A DNA stretch of 5,361 nucleotides from Pseudomonadota bacterium (GCA_021795255.1 JAJYPQ010000314.1:1-5361); one strand, 5' to 3'. Counted from the first letter of the stretch, positions 1 through 5,199 are shown. Numbers and translations: made by a program. The notes: generated by a model not told the origin, from the letters alone.

Positions 1-36
1 TTAGTGAGGGGAACGCTGTGTAAGTCGTTGATTTAT

Positions 37-83
37 TGGCTCCCCGGGAAGGACTTGAACCTCCGACCCGGTGATTAACAGTC
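37..83 (-). other. 3' fragment of tRNA-Asn, putative attachment site (att)
   Basis: Read on the minus strand, this is the last 47 nucleotides of a tRNA. It starts in the anticodon stem with GACTGTTAATC (anticodon GTT, Asn), continues through the variable region and a T-arm with the TTCAAGT loop, then the 3' acceptor strand, discriminator G and an encoded CCA. The T-stem pairs properly (GGAGG with CCTTC, one G-T pair). Upstream, at 84 and beyond, the sequence stops resembling a tRNA: there is no D-arm and no 5' acceptor strand, so this is not a working gene. A break next to the anticodon loop with an intact 3' end is the typical duplication left by tyrosine-recombinase elements that integrate in tRNA genes. 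By this logic 1-36 is host flank, the element lies to the right, and the complete tRNA-Asn should sit at its far end. Confidence 0.88.
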
Positions 84-186
84 CCAACAAAATGCACTTT
101 TATACACGCGGATGCGTCTAAAGGCTTGATTTAATATTTGCGGTTCATGCACCTAAGCGCACCCGGTAGCGCCTGAACGCGATTGG

Positions 187-205
187 ATTACAGCAAAATT
201 ACAGC
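187..205. repeat. Tandem direct repeat ATTACAGC with 11-bp period
   Basis: ATTACAGC occurs at 187-194 and again at 198-205, separated by AAA, so the two copies are phased by 11 bp, about one helical turn. They lie between the att fragment and the stop codon of the 216-1187 gene. Short helically phased direct repeats beside an attachment site are a common form of binding site for excisionase or for the arm-binding domain of an integrase. That role is inferred from position only. The rest of 84-215 shows no gene; a weak inverted pair (GCGGTTCA near 139 and TGAACGCG near 174) could be the 3' hairpin of the minus-strand gene. Confidence 0.4.
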
Positions 206-215
206 GTGCCTTTAA

Positions 216-1187
216 TTACTTTGCTCTAAGACGGCGGCTGAGCGTCGGCGCCGACATTCCGACCGCCGCGGCTGTAGCACGGAGGCTCTTGCCTGCTCGT
301 ATCATCTTTTTTGCTTGCTGCACGGCGCGTGAATCCTCGTTACGTGGCCGCCCCCCTAAAATGCCACTTTTCTTGCCACCTACGATGCGGGAGGCACGGG
401 TCGCGGCGTTATACCGCGCTTCAATCTCCGCCCAGGCTGCCGCGCGTATCGACATCTCCGTGAACCAATCAAGCCCGGATTCCGGTGGCGTGTCTTTACG
501 CCACATTTGTTCGGTCTTGAGTCCTGGTTTCCGTGGTTGCCGCGCATTGGCACCGGTGAGTTTCCAGTCTCCACTCAAACGCAACTCCAGTTCTATATCC
601 TCACGGGCTTCCAGTAAACGATCGTACCGCGGTGGCGGTGGCGGGAACCCGGGGCGGTATATGTGTGGCGGGTAATTTGCCGCCCAGCGTCCTATCCGCC
701 TTAGTCTTTGATGGGTTTTTCCTCCTGGCGCATGGCGGTCGCATAGAAACACATAGGATCGTCCTGGGCCGCTCCGGAGAGCACTGAACGCGCATCGTGG
801 GTGTAGCGTCGCGACTGCGGCGCGCTCACAGTAAAAACAAGGGACGTCTCTGGCTTTGGACGGCGGCCGGGGAATATCAAAAAGGAGTTTAGAGACCAGA
901 CAGTTAAGGACTGGCGATCTGATCCCGGCATCCGTATTGCGCAAGATTAGTGCAAGAGGGCCGTGGTGTCCGTCTAGCGCCCGCCAGCTTGCGCTGGGTG
1001 ACGCTGCTATGTGGTGAACACAATCCATCAATCCGTCCGGGACGGAGCGCGGCGGGAGCAGGGCCAGGATTCGTGCCATGCGCGTCGCCACAATTTGGGG
1101 GGATAGCGTGCGGTATTCCCCATCTTTTCTGGGGCGCGGTCTATGAAAGAGCGATCGGCAAAGACGTTCTGCGGTATCCATGGTCAT
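216..1187 (-). CDS. Unrecognised protein with Cys/His zinc-binding-like module and C-terminal helix-turn-helix
   Basis: I do not recognise this 323-residue protein as a known family. What can be seen: residues 117-152 contain CFYC (C117, C120) and later LCDRHA (C149, H152), a CxxC...CxxH pattern typical of small zinc-binding folds. Residues 181-186 are a run FPPPPP. The C-terminus, about residues 297-322, is a Hin/resolvase-type helix-turn-helix (AGKSLRATAAAVGMSAPTLS), preceded by GGRPRN, as in the tails of serine recombinases. There is no resolvase catalytic domain and no tyrosine-recombinase signature, so it is not a standard integrase despite lying next to the att fragment. The start is set by GGAG five bases before the first ATG; a second ATG two codons later is less well spaced. 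It is transcribed divergently from the AlpA-like gene, which suggests a regulator or a recombination accessory factor. That role is inference. Confidence 0.8.
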   Translation of the reverse strand: MTMDTAERLCRSLFHRPRPRKDGEYRTLSPQIVATRMARILALLPPRSVPDGLMDCVHHIAASPSASWRALDGHHGPLALILRNTDAGIRSPVLNCLVSKLLFDIPRPPSKARDVPCFYCERAAVATLHPRCAFSALRSGPGRSYVFLCDRHAPGGKTHQRLRRIGRWAANYPPHIYRPGFPPPPPRYDRLLEAREDIELELRLSGDWKLTGANARQPRKPGLKTEQMWRKDTPPESGLDWFTEMSIRAAAWAEIEARYNAATRASRIVGGKKSGILGGRPRNEDSRAVQQAKKMIRAGKSLRATAAAVGMSAPTLSRRLRAK

Positions 1188-1213
1188 TTATTCTCCAAAT
1201 GCGTTTCATAACC

Positions 1214-1222
1214 CTTATAGCA
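1214..1222 (-). promoter_or_regulatory. Extended -10 promoter element for the 216-1187 gene
   Basis: On the minus strand this reads TGCTATAAG, an extended -10 element with five of six -10 bases matching TATAAT and the TG at the right place. No good -35 hexamer is seen 16-18 bases upstream, which is acceptable for an extended -10 promoter. Transcription would begin about 20 bases before the ATG at 1187, leaving a short leader that holds the GGAG ribosome binding site. I find no plus-strand promoter of similar quality in this intergenic region. Confidence 0.45.
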
Positions 1223-1231
1223 CAAAACTCC

Positions 1232-1245
1232 GTATGCGGCCATAC
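1232..1245. promoter_or_regulatory. Inverted repeat, possible operator (GTATG-N4-CATAC)
   Basis: GTATG CGGC CATAC is a perfect 5-bp inverted repeat with a 4-bp spacer. It lies immediately upstream of the minus-strand extended -10 element, at about -25 to -38 relative to the inferred start. A dimeric regulator bound here could control the divergent genes. The AlpA-like protein and the 323-residue HTH protein are the obvious candidates. Confidence 0.35.
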
Positions 1246-1246
1246 A

Positions 1247-1269
1247 GCCATGCCCCTACCATTCATGGC
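1247..1269. promoter_or_regulatory. Inverted repeat GCCATG...CATGGC upstream of the AlpA-like gene
   Basis: GCCATG at 1247-1252 and CATGGC at 1264-1269 form a 6-bp inverted repeat with an 11-bp spacer. It ends 22 bases before the ATG of the AlpA-like gene. It could be a second operator in the divergent control region. The arms are short enough to occur by chance. Confidence 0.25.
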
Positions 1270-1291
1270 ATATGCGCTACGGAGCAGGGCA

Positions 1292-1546
1292 ATGACCAAC
1301 TTATACAGCATTACGGATTTACTCGATGCCTATCAATGCGGCCTCAGAAAAATGGAACAGATGATCGCGGCCGGCGAGGTCCCGGCCCCGATTCGTATAG
1401 GACGTCTACGGCGCTGGCACCCGCTTGTAATAGAGCGGCATCTTGCGCAGCTCGCAGGGATAGCTATCCCGGACAAGGACGCGACCCTACTTCCTACTGA
1501 GACACCACTAAAGAATGGGACAGGACGACCAAGGAATAAAGCCTAA
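1292..1546 (+). CDS. AlpA-family / excisionase-like DNA-binding protein
   Basis: An 84-residue protein with the winged helix-turn-helix pattern of AlpA and Xis-type regulators: an N-terminal segment LYSITDLLDAYQ, a recognition region around residues 15-28, then the characteristic wing GEVPAPIRIGRLRRWH (residues 28-43) and a final helix VIERHLAQL. In this family the G-x-FPxP-x-x-G-x-x-x-RW block is diagnostic, and this protein keeps it with V for F. AlpA-type proteins activate excision or integrase genes, or serve as recombination directionality factors, on phages and islands. The start at 1292 is chosen because GGAG lies 7 bases upstream; the reading frame is open to 950, but that longer version overlaps the divergent gene and lacks such a site. 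The tail after residue 60 is hydrophilic and ends GRPRNKA, AT-hook-like and similar to GRPRN in the divergent protein. Confidence 0.8.
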   Translation: MTNLYSITDLLDAYQCGLRKMEQMIAAGEVPAPIRIGRLRRWHPLVIERHLAQLAGIAIPDKDATLLPTETPLKNGTGRPRNKA

Positions 1547-1659
1547 ATTGGCTCGTGGTCTTTCCAACCAAAATTCAGCAGCCGTCCTCGTGCGCGCTGC
1601 GGCCGTCAGCCTTTGCGCCAACTCGGCCGGCACCTCTATCAACTTTGGAGGCGTTCACT

Positions 1660-2373
1660 ATGAATACAGCACACTGTAACGAACACCACACAGCCGCGCC
1701 ACCCTGGGCGGGCATGACGCGCGAGCAAATCGCGGATTTTATTGAGGGCATCGGCGGCGCGCAGGCCGCGGCTGACTACATTTTGTCGTGGGGCCGGTCG
1801 GCTAATTATGAGCGCAACCGAAAATATCGGGAGGTGCATGTTTACGGGAAGGCTGTGTTTAACGAGGATTCGTTCAATGCTGATGACGCGCCTTTGCCGC
1901 GCGAGCGTACCAGCCGCTTCGCGCCGGCGCGTCGTTTGGGGATGAATGAATGGAACGCGATTCTATCTTTGGCCCCGCACAATCTTAAAGATCGTGATGT
2001 TCTGGTCGCCTCAGCCCGGCATGGCCAGGGCGAGACGGCAGCCATCGCGGCCGCGATTGGGGTCTGCCAGAGGCAAGTGCGCAACATCCAAAACAAGATC
2101 TTGGGCTGGGCGCAGACCAACCTTACCCAAGATCAGATTGCCGCCCACCTGAACGACCCGATCACCCAGGGGATCGTAACGCGCCGCGTACCTTCCAAGG
2201 CGGGGCGCAAGCCGCGGGGGTGGGTAGTTCAAATGGCGGCCGTTTATGACCTCCTCGGCGACCCCTCCACACCCCGCAAACCTCGCAAAATGCGCAAGGC
2301 TGGGGCGGTGCGCGTGCGGCGGGCGCGGCAGGCATGCCCTGGCCAGCTGATGTTGTTCGAGGAGGCTGCATAG
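1660..2373 (+). CDS. HTH protein of the replication operon with C-terminal beta-clamp-binding-like motif
   Basis: I do not recognise this 237-residue protein by family. A helix-turn-helix of the sigma-region-4 type is visible at about residues 125-146 (ETAAIAAAIGVCQRQVRNIQ). The region after residue 178 is very basic (KAGRKPRGW, PRKPRKMRKAGAVRVRRARQ), suiting nucleic-acid binding. The last ten residues, GQLMLFEEAA, contain QLMLF (229-233), close to the QL(S/D)LF consensus by which polymerases and some plasmid initiators bind the DNA sliding clamp. The start at 1660 has GGAGG 8 bases upstream; an alternative GTG at 1555 would add 35 residues but has no comparable site. The stop codon abuts the repA-like ATG (TAGATG), and the GGAGG for repA sits inside this gene, so the two are very likely translationally coupled. 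A role in replication loading or copy control is inferred from operon position and motif. Confidence 0.8.
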   Translation: MNTAHCNEHHTAAPPWAGMTREQIADFIEGIGGAQAAADYILSWGRSANYERNRKYREVHVYGKAVFNEDSFNADDAPLPRERTSRFAPARRLGMNEWNAILSLAPHNLKDRDVLVASARHGQGETAAIAAAIGVCQRQVRNIQNKILGWAQTNLTQDQIAAHLNDPITQGIVTRRVPSKAGRKPRGWVVQMAAVYDLLGDPSTPRKPRKMRKAGAVRVRRARQACPGQLMLFEEAA

Positions 2374-3432
2374 ATGATCACCGTCAACGCGGCTGATCTC
2401 GTCGCTGGTCCCGCAGCGCCCCCCGTCGACTTCGTGTTGGCAGGCTTGCCTGCGGGCCAACTCGGGCTTTTGGTTGGGGCAGATGGGAGCAGTAAGAGCA
2501 ATGTGGCGTTGCAGTTCGGGTTGGCCGTGGCCTGTGGAATCCCGGTCGCTGGTGGACTTCTCCCTACACCCAATTCGACAGGGCGCGTTCTTTATGTGTG
2601 GGGTGAGGATGACATTGACGAAGCGCACCGGAGGCTAGATGCGTGGATGAGCGTGGCCATTGCGATGGGAGTAGACCCCAGCAAAATCCATGCGGGCCTC
2701 ACCAACCTAGACTTTCTCCCCCTTGACGGGGAGCGCATGCCGCTCATGGCGGCCGGACGCCAGGACTCGGAGCCAAAACCTACCGAACATGCAGCGGTAC
2801 TCCTGGAAGCGATGCGCGGTATGCGGCTTACAATCATAGATCCCATGGTGATGTTTCATTCTCTGTCAGAAAACGACAATGGCCACCTCGATACATTCAT
2901 GCGTCTCCTAATTCGCATGGCTCGGCAAAGCGGTGGCGGGAGCGTTCTGGTAGTCCACCACGTGGGGCAGGAGGCCATGCTGACCCGACGCGACGACCAC
3001 CAGGCAGGCCGTGCTGGAACGGCCTTAGCCTGCGCCACGCGAGCGGTTTGGGTTCTTCGAGGGATGGGAGACGACGAGGAGCAGGCGGCCGGTATTGATC
3101 TGGGCTATGGGAGGATTTGCGGAGGCCCGAAAATGAGTAGAGGACCCAGGCTCCCAGGGAAGGCATTGCGGGTGACACACACTGGCGTGCCGTGGTTTGA
3201 CCCCGAGGGCACTAAGGCATTAGAGATACTTCCAAGGGCAAAGACAGGAGGCAAAGGGAAGGCCGCGAGAGCCGGCCACCAGGACTCAGGGCCAAAAACC
3301 CGGCGGGGTCTAGCCAATGTCATGGGCCCTAGCGCGGACGAATTCGATGCCCGGGCTTACGAACAAGCCTCACAGCCCTCAACAACGGCAACGCCCGTAG
3401 AAGAAGAGAAGGAGGGATGGTGGACATCATAA
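2374..3432 (+). CDS. repA: RepA-like hexameric replicative helicase / AAA ATPase
   Basis: This 352-residue protein resembles the RecA-fold RepA helicase of IncQ plasmids such as RSF1010, which unwinds the origin for strand-displacement replication. Visible in order: VDFVLAGLPAGQLGLLVG leading to the P-loop GADGSSKS (35-42, Lys41); RVLYVWGEDD (71-80) with Glu78 in the place of the catalytic acidic residue; Walker B LTIIDP (152-157, Asp156); VLVVHHVG with His195-His196; and Arg213 or Arg223 in the segment AGRAGTALACATRAVW as arginine-finger candidates. The P-loop has Ser40 where GK(S/T) normally requires Gly. RSF1010 RepA is shorter (about 280 residues). The extra length here is partly a hydrophilic tail after residue 288 ending EEEKEGWWTS. 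GGAGG lies 8 bases before the ATG. The downstream initiator gene overlaps its last codons, as expected for a repA-repC pair. Confidence 0.85.
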   Translation: MITVNAADLVAGPAAPPVDFVLAGLPAGQLGLLVGADGSSKSNVALQFGLAVACGIPVAGGLLPTPNSTGRVLYVWGEDDIDEAHRRLDAWMSVAIAMGVDPSKIHAGLTNLDFLPLDGERMPLMAAGRQDSEPKPTEHAAVLLEAMRGMRLTIIDPMVMFHSLSENDNGHLDTFMRLLIRMARQSGGGSVLVVHHVGQEAMLTRRDDHQAGRAGTALACATRAVWVLRGMGDDEEQAAGIDLGYGRICGGPKMSRGPRLPGKALRVTHTGVPWFDPEGTKALEILPRAKTGGKGKAARAGHQDSGPKTRRGLANVMGPSADEFDARAYEQASQPSTTATPVEEEKEGWWTS

Positions 3433-4274
3433 AGAAAGACCCCAACACTATCGCGTGGCGGGATCGGCTGATCCCGACAACCACGGCCCGGACGGGCCGC
3501 TGGCGAATTTTTCAGTATCCCCGGAGAGCCACCGAGTGGAAAACGGTGGAGATGGACTTACCAGGATTTGGTGCCGTTCGGGTCCACGGAAAGGTCGCGC
3601 AGATGAACGCATTATTGATGGAGGCGGTTCAGTTCCACGCGATCGCCAGCCACGTACTCCCAAACAAGGTCACCTGTTTGTTGGTCGACATGCATGACCT
3701 GCGTGTCACTCTAGGAGGGGGATGCCGGTACGATCATGAGGGGGTAAAAAAACTCGCCACGGAGCTGCGGCAGGTCACAGTGAGCGGTGTAGACAAGCTG
3801 TTGGTCGATGGGATTTTTGATCGACTGGTGCCCACAACAACAACCCTCATACACCCAATAACGGGGAAGCCACGGCCGCTATGGCGGGCAGAGCTGACAC
3901 CCACCTGGAGCGCATGGATGCGCGACGATCCTATCCCCCTCCATTACGACCCGACCCCCCTGGGTGCGATTCGCCACGGCATTTCCGCGGCGGTCGCGCG
4001 GCAGGTACTGACTCACCGCGATACACCCAAAGGCGGCTGGAAGCTGGACGGGCTGATCCGCGAGGTCGGGGCTGAAGTGACCAGGCGGAACCGGCAACTG
4101 GTACGGCAGGACCAGGAGACGTTGGAAGGAGCGGGCGTGCTGGTTGTCGGCGATCGCGTATTCCAAAATGAAAAAGTGGGTGGGCGTACCCTCCTAGGCC
4201 ACGACCGTACCCTCCTAGGCCACGACCGTACCCTCCTAGGCCACGACCGTACCCTCCTAGGCCAGGGTAAGTAG
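3417..4274 (+). CDS. Putative replication initiator (RepC-like) with in-frame iteron tail
   Basis: A 285-residue protein overlapping the end of repA by 16 bases. Its length, its place after repA and the iterons at its 3' end all point to an iteron-binding initiator like RepC of RSF1010 (about 283 residues), although I see no extended sequence identity. Residues 185-250 look like a winged-helix domain: a helix around ISAAVARQVLTH, then GWKLDGLIREVGAEVTRRN, a long helix, and a beta-hairpin wing GVLVVGDRVFQ. An N-terminal portion with GCRYDHEGVKKLATELRQV could be part of a second winged helix. The last 28 residues are RTLLGHD three times and then RTLLGQG. The ATG at 3417 is only one base from AGGAGG, too close for normal initiation. 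The GTG at 3420, four bases away, may be the real start, one residue shorter. The initiator function is inference, supported mainly by context. Confidence 0.78.
   Translation: MVDIIKKDPNTIAWRDRLIPTTTARTGRWRIFQYPRRATEWKTVEMDLPGFGAVRVHGKVAQMNALLMEAVQFHAIASHVLPNKVTCLLVDMHDLRVTLGGGCRYDHEGVKKLATELRQVTVSGVDKLLVDGIFDRLVPTTTTLIHPITGKPRPLWRAELTPTWSAWMRDDPIPLHYDPTPLGAIRHGISAAVARQVLTHRDTPKGGWKLDGLIREVGAEVTRRNRQLVRQDQETLEGAGVLVVGDRVFQNEKVGGRTLLGHDRTLLGHDRTLLGHDRTLLGQGK
4185..4264 (+). repeat. Iteron-like tandem repeats, 3.8 copies of 21 bp, inside the initiator gene
   Basis: Three perfect 21-bp units (4185-4205, 4206-4226, 4227-4247) and a fourth matching for 17 bp (4248-4264). Each begins CGTACCCTCCTAGG and contains the palindrome CCTAGG. 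The period is seven codons, so each unit encodes RTLLGHD in frame at the end of the initiator. All 21 positions are identical, wobble bases included. RSF1010 has three and a half 20-bp iterons at oriV bound by RepC, so number, size and incomplete last copy are all alike. Phage lambda is a precedent for origin iterons inside an initiator gene (gene O). I infer this is the initiator-binding part of an origin. Recent slippage or duplication without function is the alternative. Confidence 0.8.
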
Positions 4275-4280
4275 GATTTT

Positions 4281-4309
4281 CCAGGAGGTTCTTTTAGGAA
4301 CCTCCTAGG
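4281..4309 (+). repeat. Inverted repeat sharing the iteron core CCTCCTAGG
   Basis: AGGAGGTTC (4283-4291) and GAACCTCCT (4298-4306) are perfect 9-bp arms around a 6-base loop. Two further C-G pairs extend it if A4307 is bulged. The right arm with its flank (4301-4309) is CCTCCTAGG, identical to nine bases inside every 21-bp repeat, and the left arm carries it inverted, with one base missing. In iteron plasmids, inverted copies of part of the iteron are often initiator-binding sites for dimers. An initiator-binding or hairpin-priming role is inferred. Confidence 0.55.
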
Positions 4310-4310
4310 A

Positions 4311-4349
4311 AGGAGGGGGCCCGGGCTTTTATTGCCCGGGCCCCCTCCT
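4311..4349. terminator. Perfect 16-bp GC-rich hairpin: bidirectional terminator or single-strand initiation site
   Basis: Arms 4311-4326 and 4334-4349 are perfect reverse complements over 16 bp (AGGAGGGGGCCCGGGC), with a 7-base loop TTTTATT. It stands 36 bases after the initiator stop and between two convergent genes, where a terminator is expected. However, no run of T follows on either strand, so it is a poor canonical intrinsic terminator. Next to iterons it could equally be a stem-loop priming site, as ssiA and ssiB are at the RSF1010 origin. The 16-bp palindrome itself is certain; its job is not. Confidence 0.55.
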
Positions 4350-4490
4350 GTTTGAGGTCCGTGCCAGTTTCCCAAAAACCCCCGGCCACGGAAAGCATGG
4401 GCACCACCTTTGACAGGGGTGCCGAGGTTCTGGCACCGAGCCCTCCCGCACTCTGTAAACCCCAACCCCCGTTGCAGACCGGAGGCGCGG

Positions 4491-4536
4491 GCGGCTGGAC
4501 GCCCGTAAGGGCGAGTGAAGCCGCTATAGCGCGCCC
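4491..4536. promoter_or_regulatory. Nested stem-loop plus palindrome, possible oriT-like or other protein-binding site
   Basis: Outer arms GCGGCT (4491-4496) and AGCCGC (4519-4524) enclose inner arms CGCCC (4500-4504) and GGGCG (4509-4513) with a GTAA loop. Directly after comes the perfect 10-bp palindrome CGCTATAGCG (4522-4531) and then CGCCC. The stretch TAAGGGCGAGTGAAG (4506-4520) resembles TAAGGGACAGTGAAG as I recall it from the RK2 (IncP) transfer origin, in the arm of the TraJ-binding repeat. The IncP nick sequence (ATCCTG) is not present nearby, and no relaxase gene is in the window. A transfer-origin reading is therefore tentative; a replication accessory site is as likely. Confidence 0.3.
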
Positions 4537-4581
4537 GTCATGCCGCAGAGCGACCAGTGGCGGCGGCGGCCGCGTCCACGA

Positions 4582-5199
4582 TCAATGCGCAAGATTACTA
4601 GGCTGACTAGGCTCCCCGTCACATTCGCCAGACTTTGATCGCAAGAGCTTTAGGTCAGCTTCAAATACCGCCTTTTCGGAACATCGAATGAAGTTTTTAC
4701 TTTCGTAAATCTCATCAATCGCTTTCCGGAACTTACAAGCCGACGCGATAAAGGCTTTATCCAGAAACTTGGCCGAATTGTCAGGCGCTCTTATTGAATG
4801 AAAGTACAGCGAAGCGTACGAGTATGCGTCCATACAGGTACGTAACTTAGGCCATTCGAGGCGATCTGCTAATAGCGGCAATTGCTCTGTCCAGACATGG
4901 TTACTGTAGTCTAGAGCGAGCCTTGCCCCAACTTCTTGCCAAGACTGCGAGTCTCTCGACCCGCCAACTGGAGTCTCCCTTAAAAGAACAAGGAACTCGC
5001 TCGTATTCAAGGCAGCGTTCGCGTTTCCCATCATTTCTACAAACAACGCGCGTAGTGCCGCTGTCCTTGCGCGGACGTGTTGCCGCCACTGGGCGAACAA
5101 TACCACACCACCAGACACTAGGGCACCAAGTACCGCGCCGATTATCGCCCCGTGGGTAATTGAGGTTGACGCGGTTAATGTGGGGTGAGTGATTAACAT
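4582..5199 (-). CDS. Unrecognised membrane-anchored protein, 205 residues
   Basis: I do not recognise the family. One hydrophobic, glycine-rich segment at residues 16-38 (AIIGAVLGALVSGGVVLFAQW) is followed at once by RQHVRARTAALR, so by the positive-inside rule the N-terminus lies outside and the remaining 165 residues are cytoplasmic. The soluble part looks helical, with RALFVEMMGNANAALN just after the membrane and a Cys-containing C-terminal region (C122, C155, C173, C193). The ATG at 5199 is the only ATG start in the open frame; upstream lies a weakly placed GAGG 11 bases away. The base composition appears less GC-rich than the replication genes, and the gene converges on them, so it looks like separately acquired cargo. 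Such single-anchor proteins are common on islands; no role in defence or elsewhere can be shown from sequence. Confidence 0.75.
   Translation of the reverse strand: MLITHPTLTASTSITHGAIIGAVLGALVSGGVVLFAQWRQHVRARTAALRALFVEMMGNANAALNTSEFLVLLRETPVGGSRDSQSWQEVGARLALDYSNHVWTEQLPLLADRLEWPKLRTCMDAYSYASLYFHSIRAPDNSAKFLDKAFIASACKFRKAIDEIYESKNFIRCSEKAVFEADLKLLRSKSGECDGEPSQPSNLAH

Larger units (their letters stand above)
4275..4581. other. Non-coding origin-like region between convergent genes
   Basis: About 300 bp between the initiator stop and the convergent membrane-protein stop, with no convincing gene. The first 75 bp hold two strong inverted repeats that share their core with the upstream repeats. 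The middle has GGCACC/GGTGCC/GGCACC at 4400, 4418 and 4432, giving mutually exclusive 6-bp hairpins. The 4490-4540 part is a nested stem-loop followed by a palindrome, described separately. The end is GC-rich (CGGCGGCGGCGGCCGCG near 4560). Position and structure suit a replication origin with single-strand initiation sites. No DnaA box or clear AT-rich unwinding element is seen. Confidence 0.5.

Noticed and set aside
100..108. DnaA-box-like TTATACACG next to the att fragment
   Set aside because: A single site with a mismatch at the last position and far from the iterons; expected by chance.
289..675. Plus-strand open frame opposite the 323-residue gene
   Set aside because: Shadow frame; lacks a good start signal and protein features, whereas the minus strand has a clear HTH and Cys/His motif.
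950..1291. N-terminal extension of the AlpA-like gene
   Set aside because: It would overlap the divergent gene by over 230 bases, has no family similarity and no proper ribosome binding site; the 1292 start has one.
2011..2628. Long minus-strand open frame across the orf237/repA junction
   Set aside because: Antisense shadow of two well-supported coupled genes in GC-rich DNA; no ribosome binding site or domain seen.
4013..4465. Minus-strand open frame with a repeated W-P-R-R-V-R-S peptide
   Set aside because: It is the antisense of the 21-bp repeats and of the initiator gene; no ribosome binding site, and the repeat peptide is explained by the DNA repeat.
4352..4606. Plus-strand open frame of 84 codons after the hairpins
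   Set aside because: No Shine-Dalgarno at its start, low-complexity Pro/Gly/Ser-rich product, and it runs through structured non-coding DNA into the convergent gene.
4597..4613. Direct repeat ACTAGGCT twice with a one-base spacer, sharing CTAGGC with the iterons
   Set aside because: It lies inside the membrane-protein gene, where it encodes part of a P-S-Q-P-S stretch; the overlap with the iteron is only six bases.
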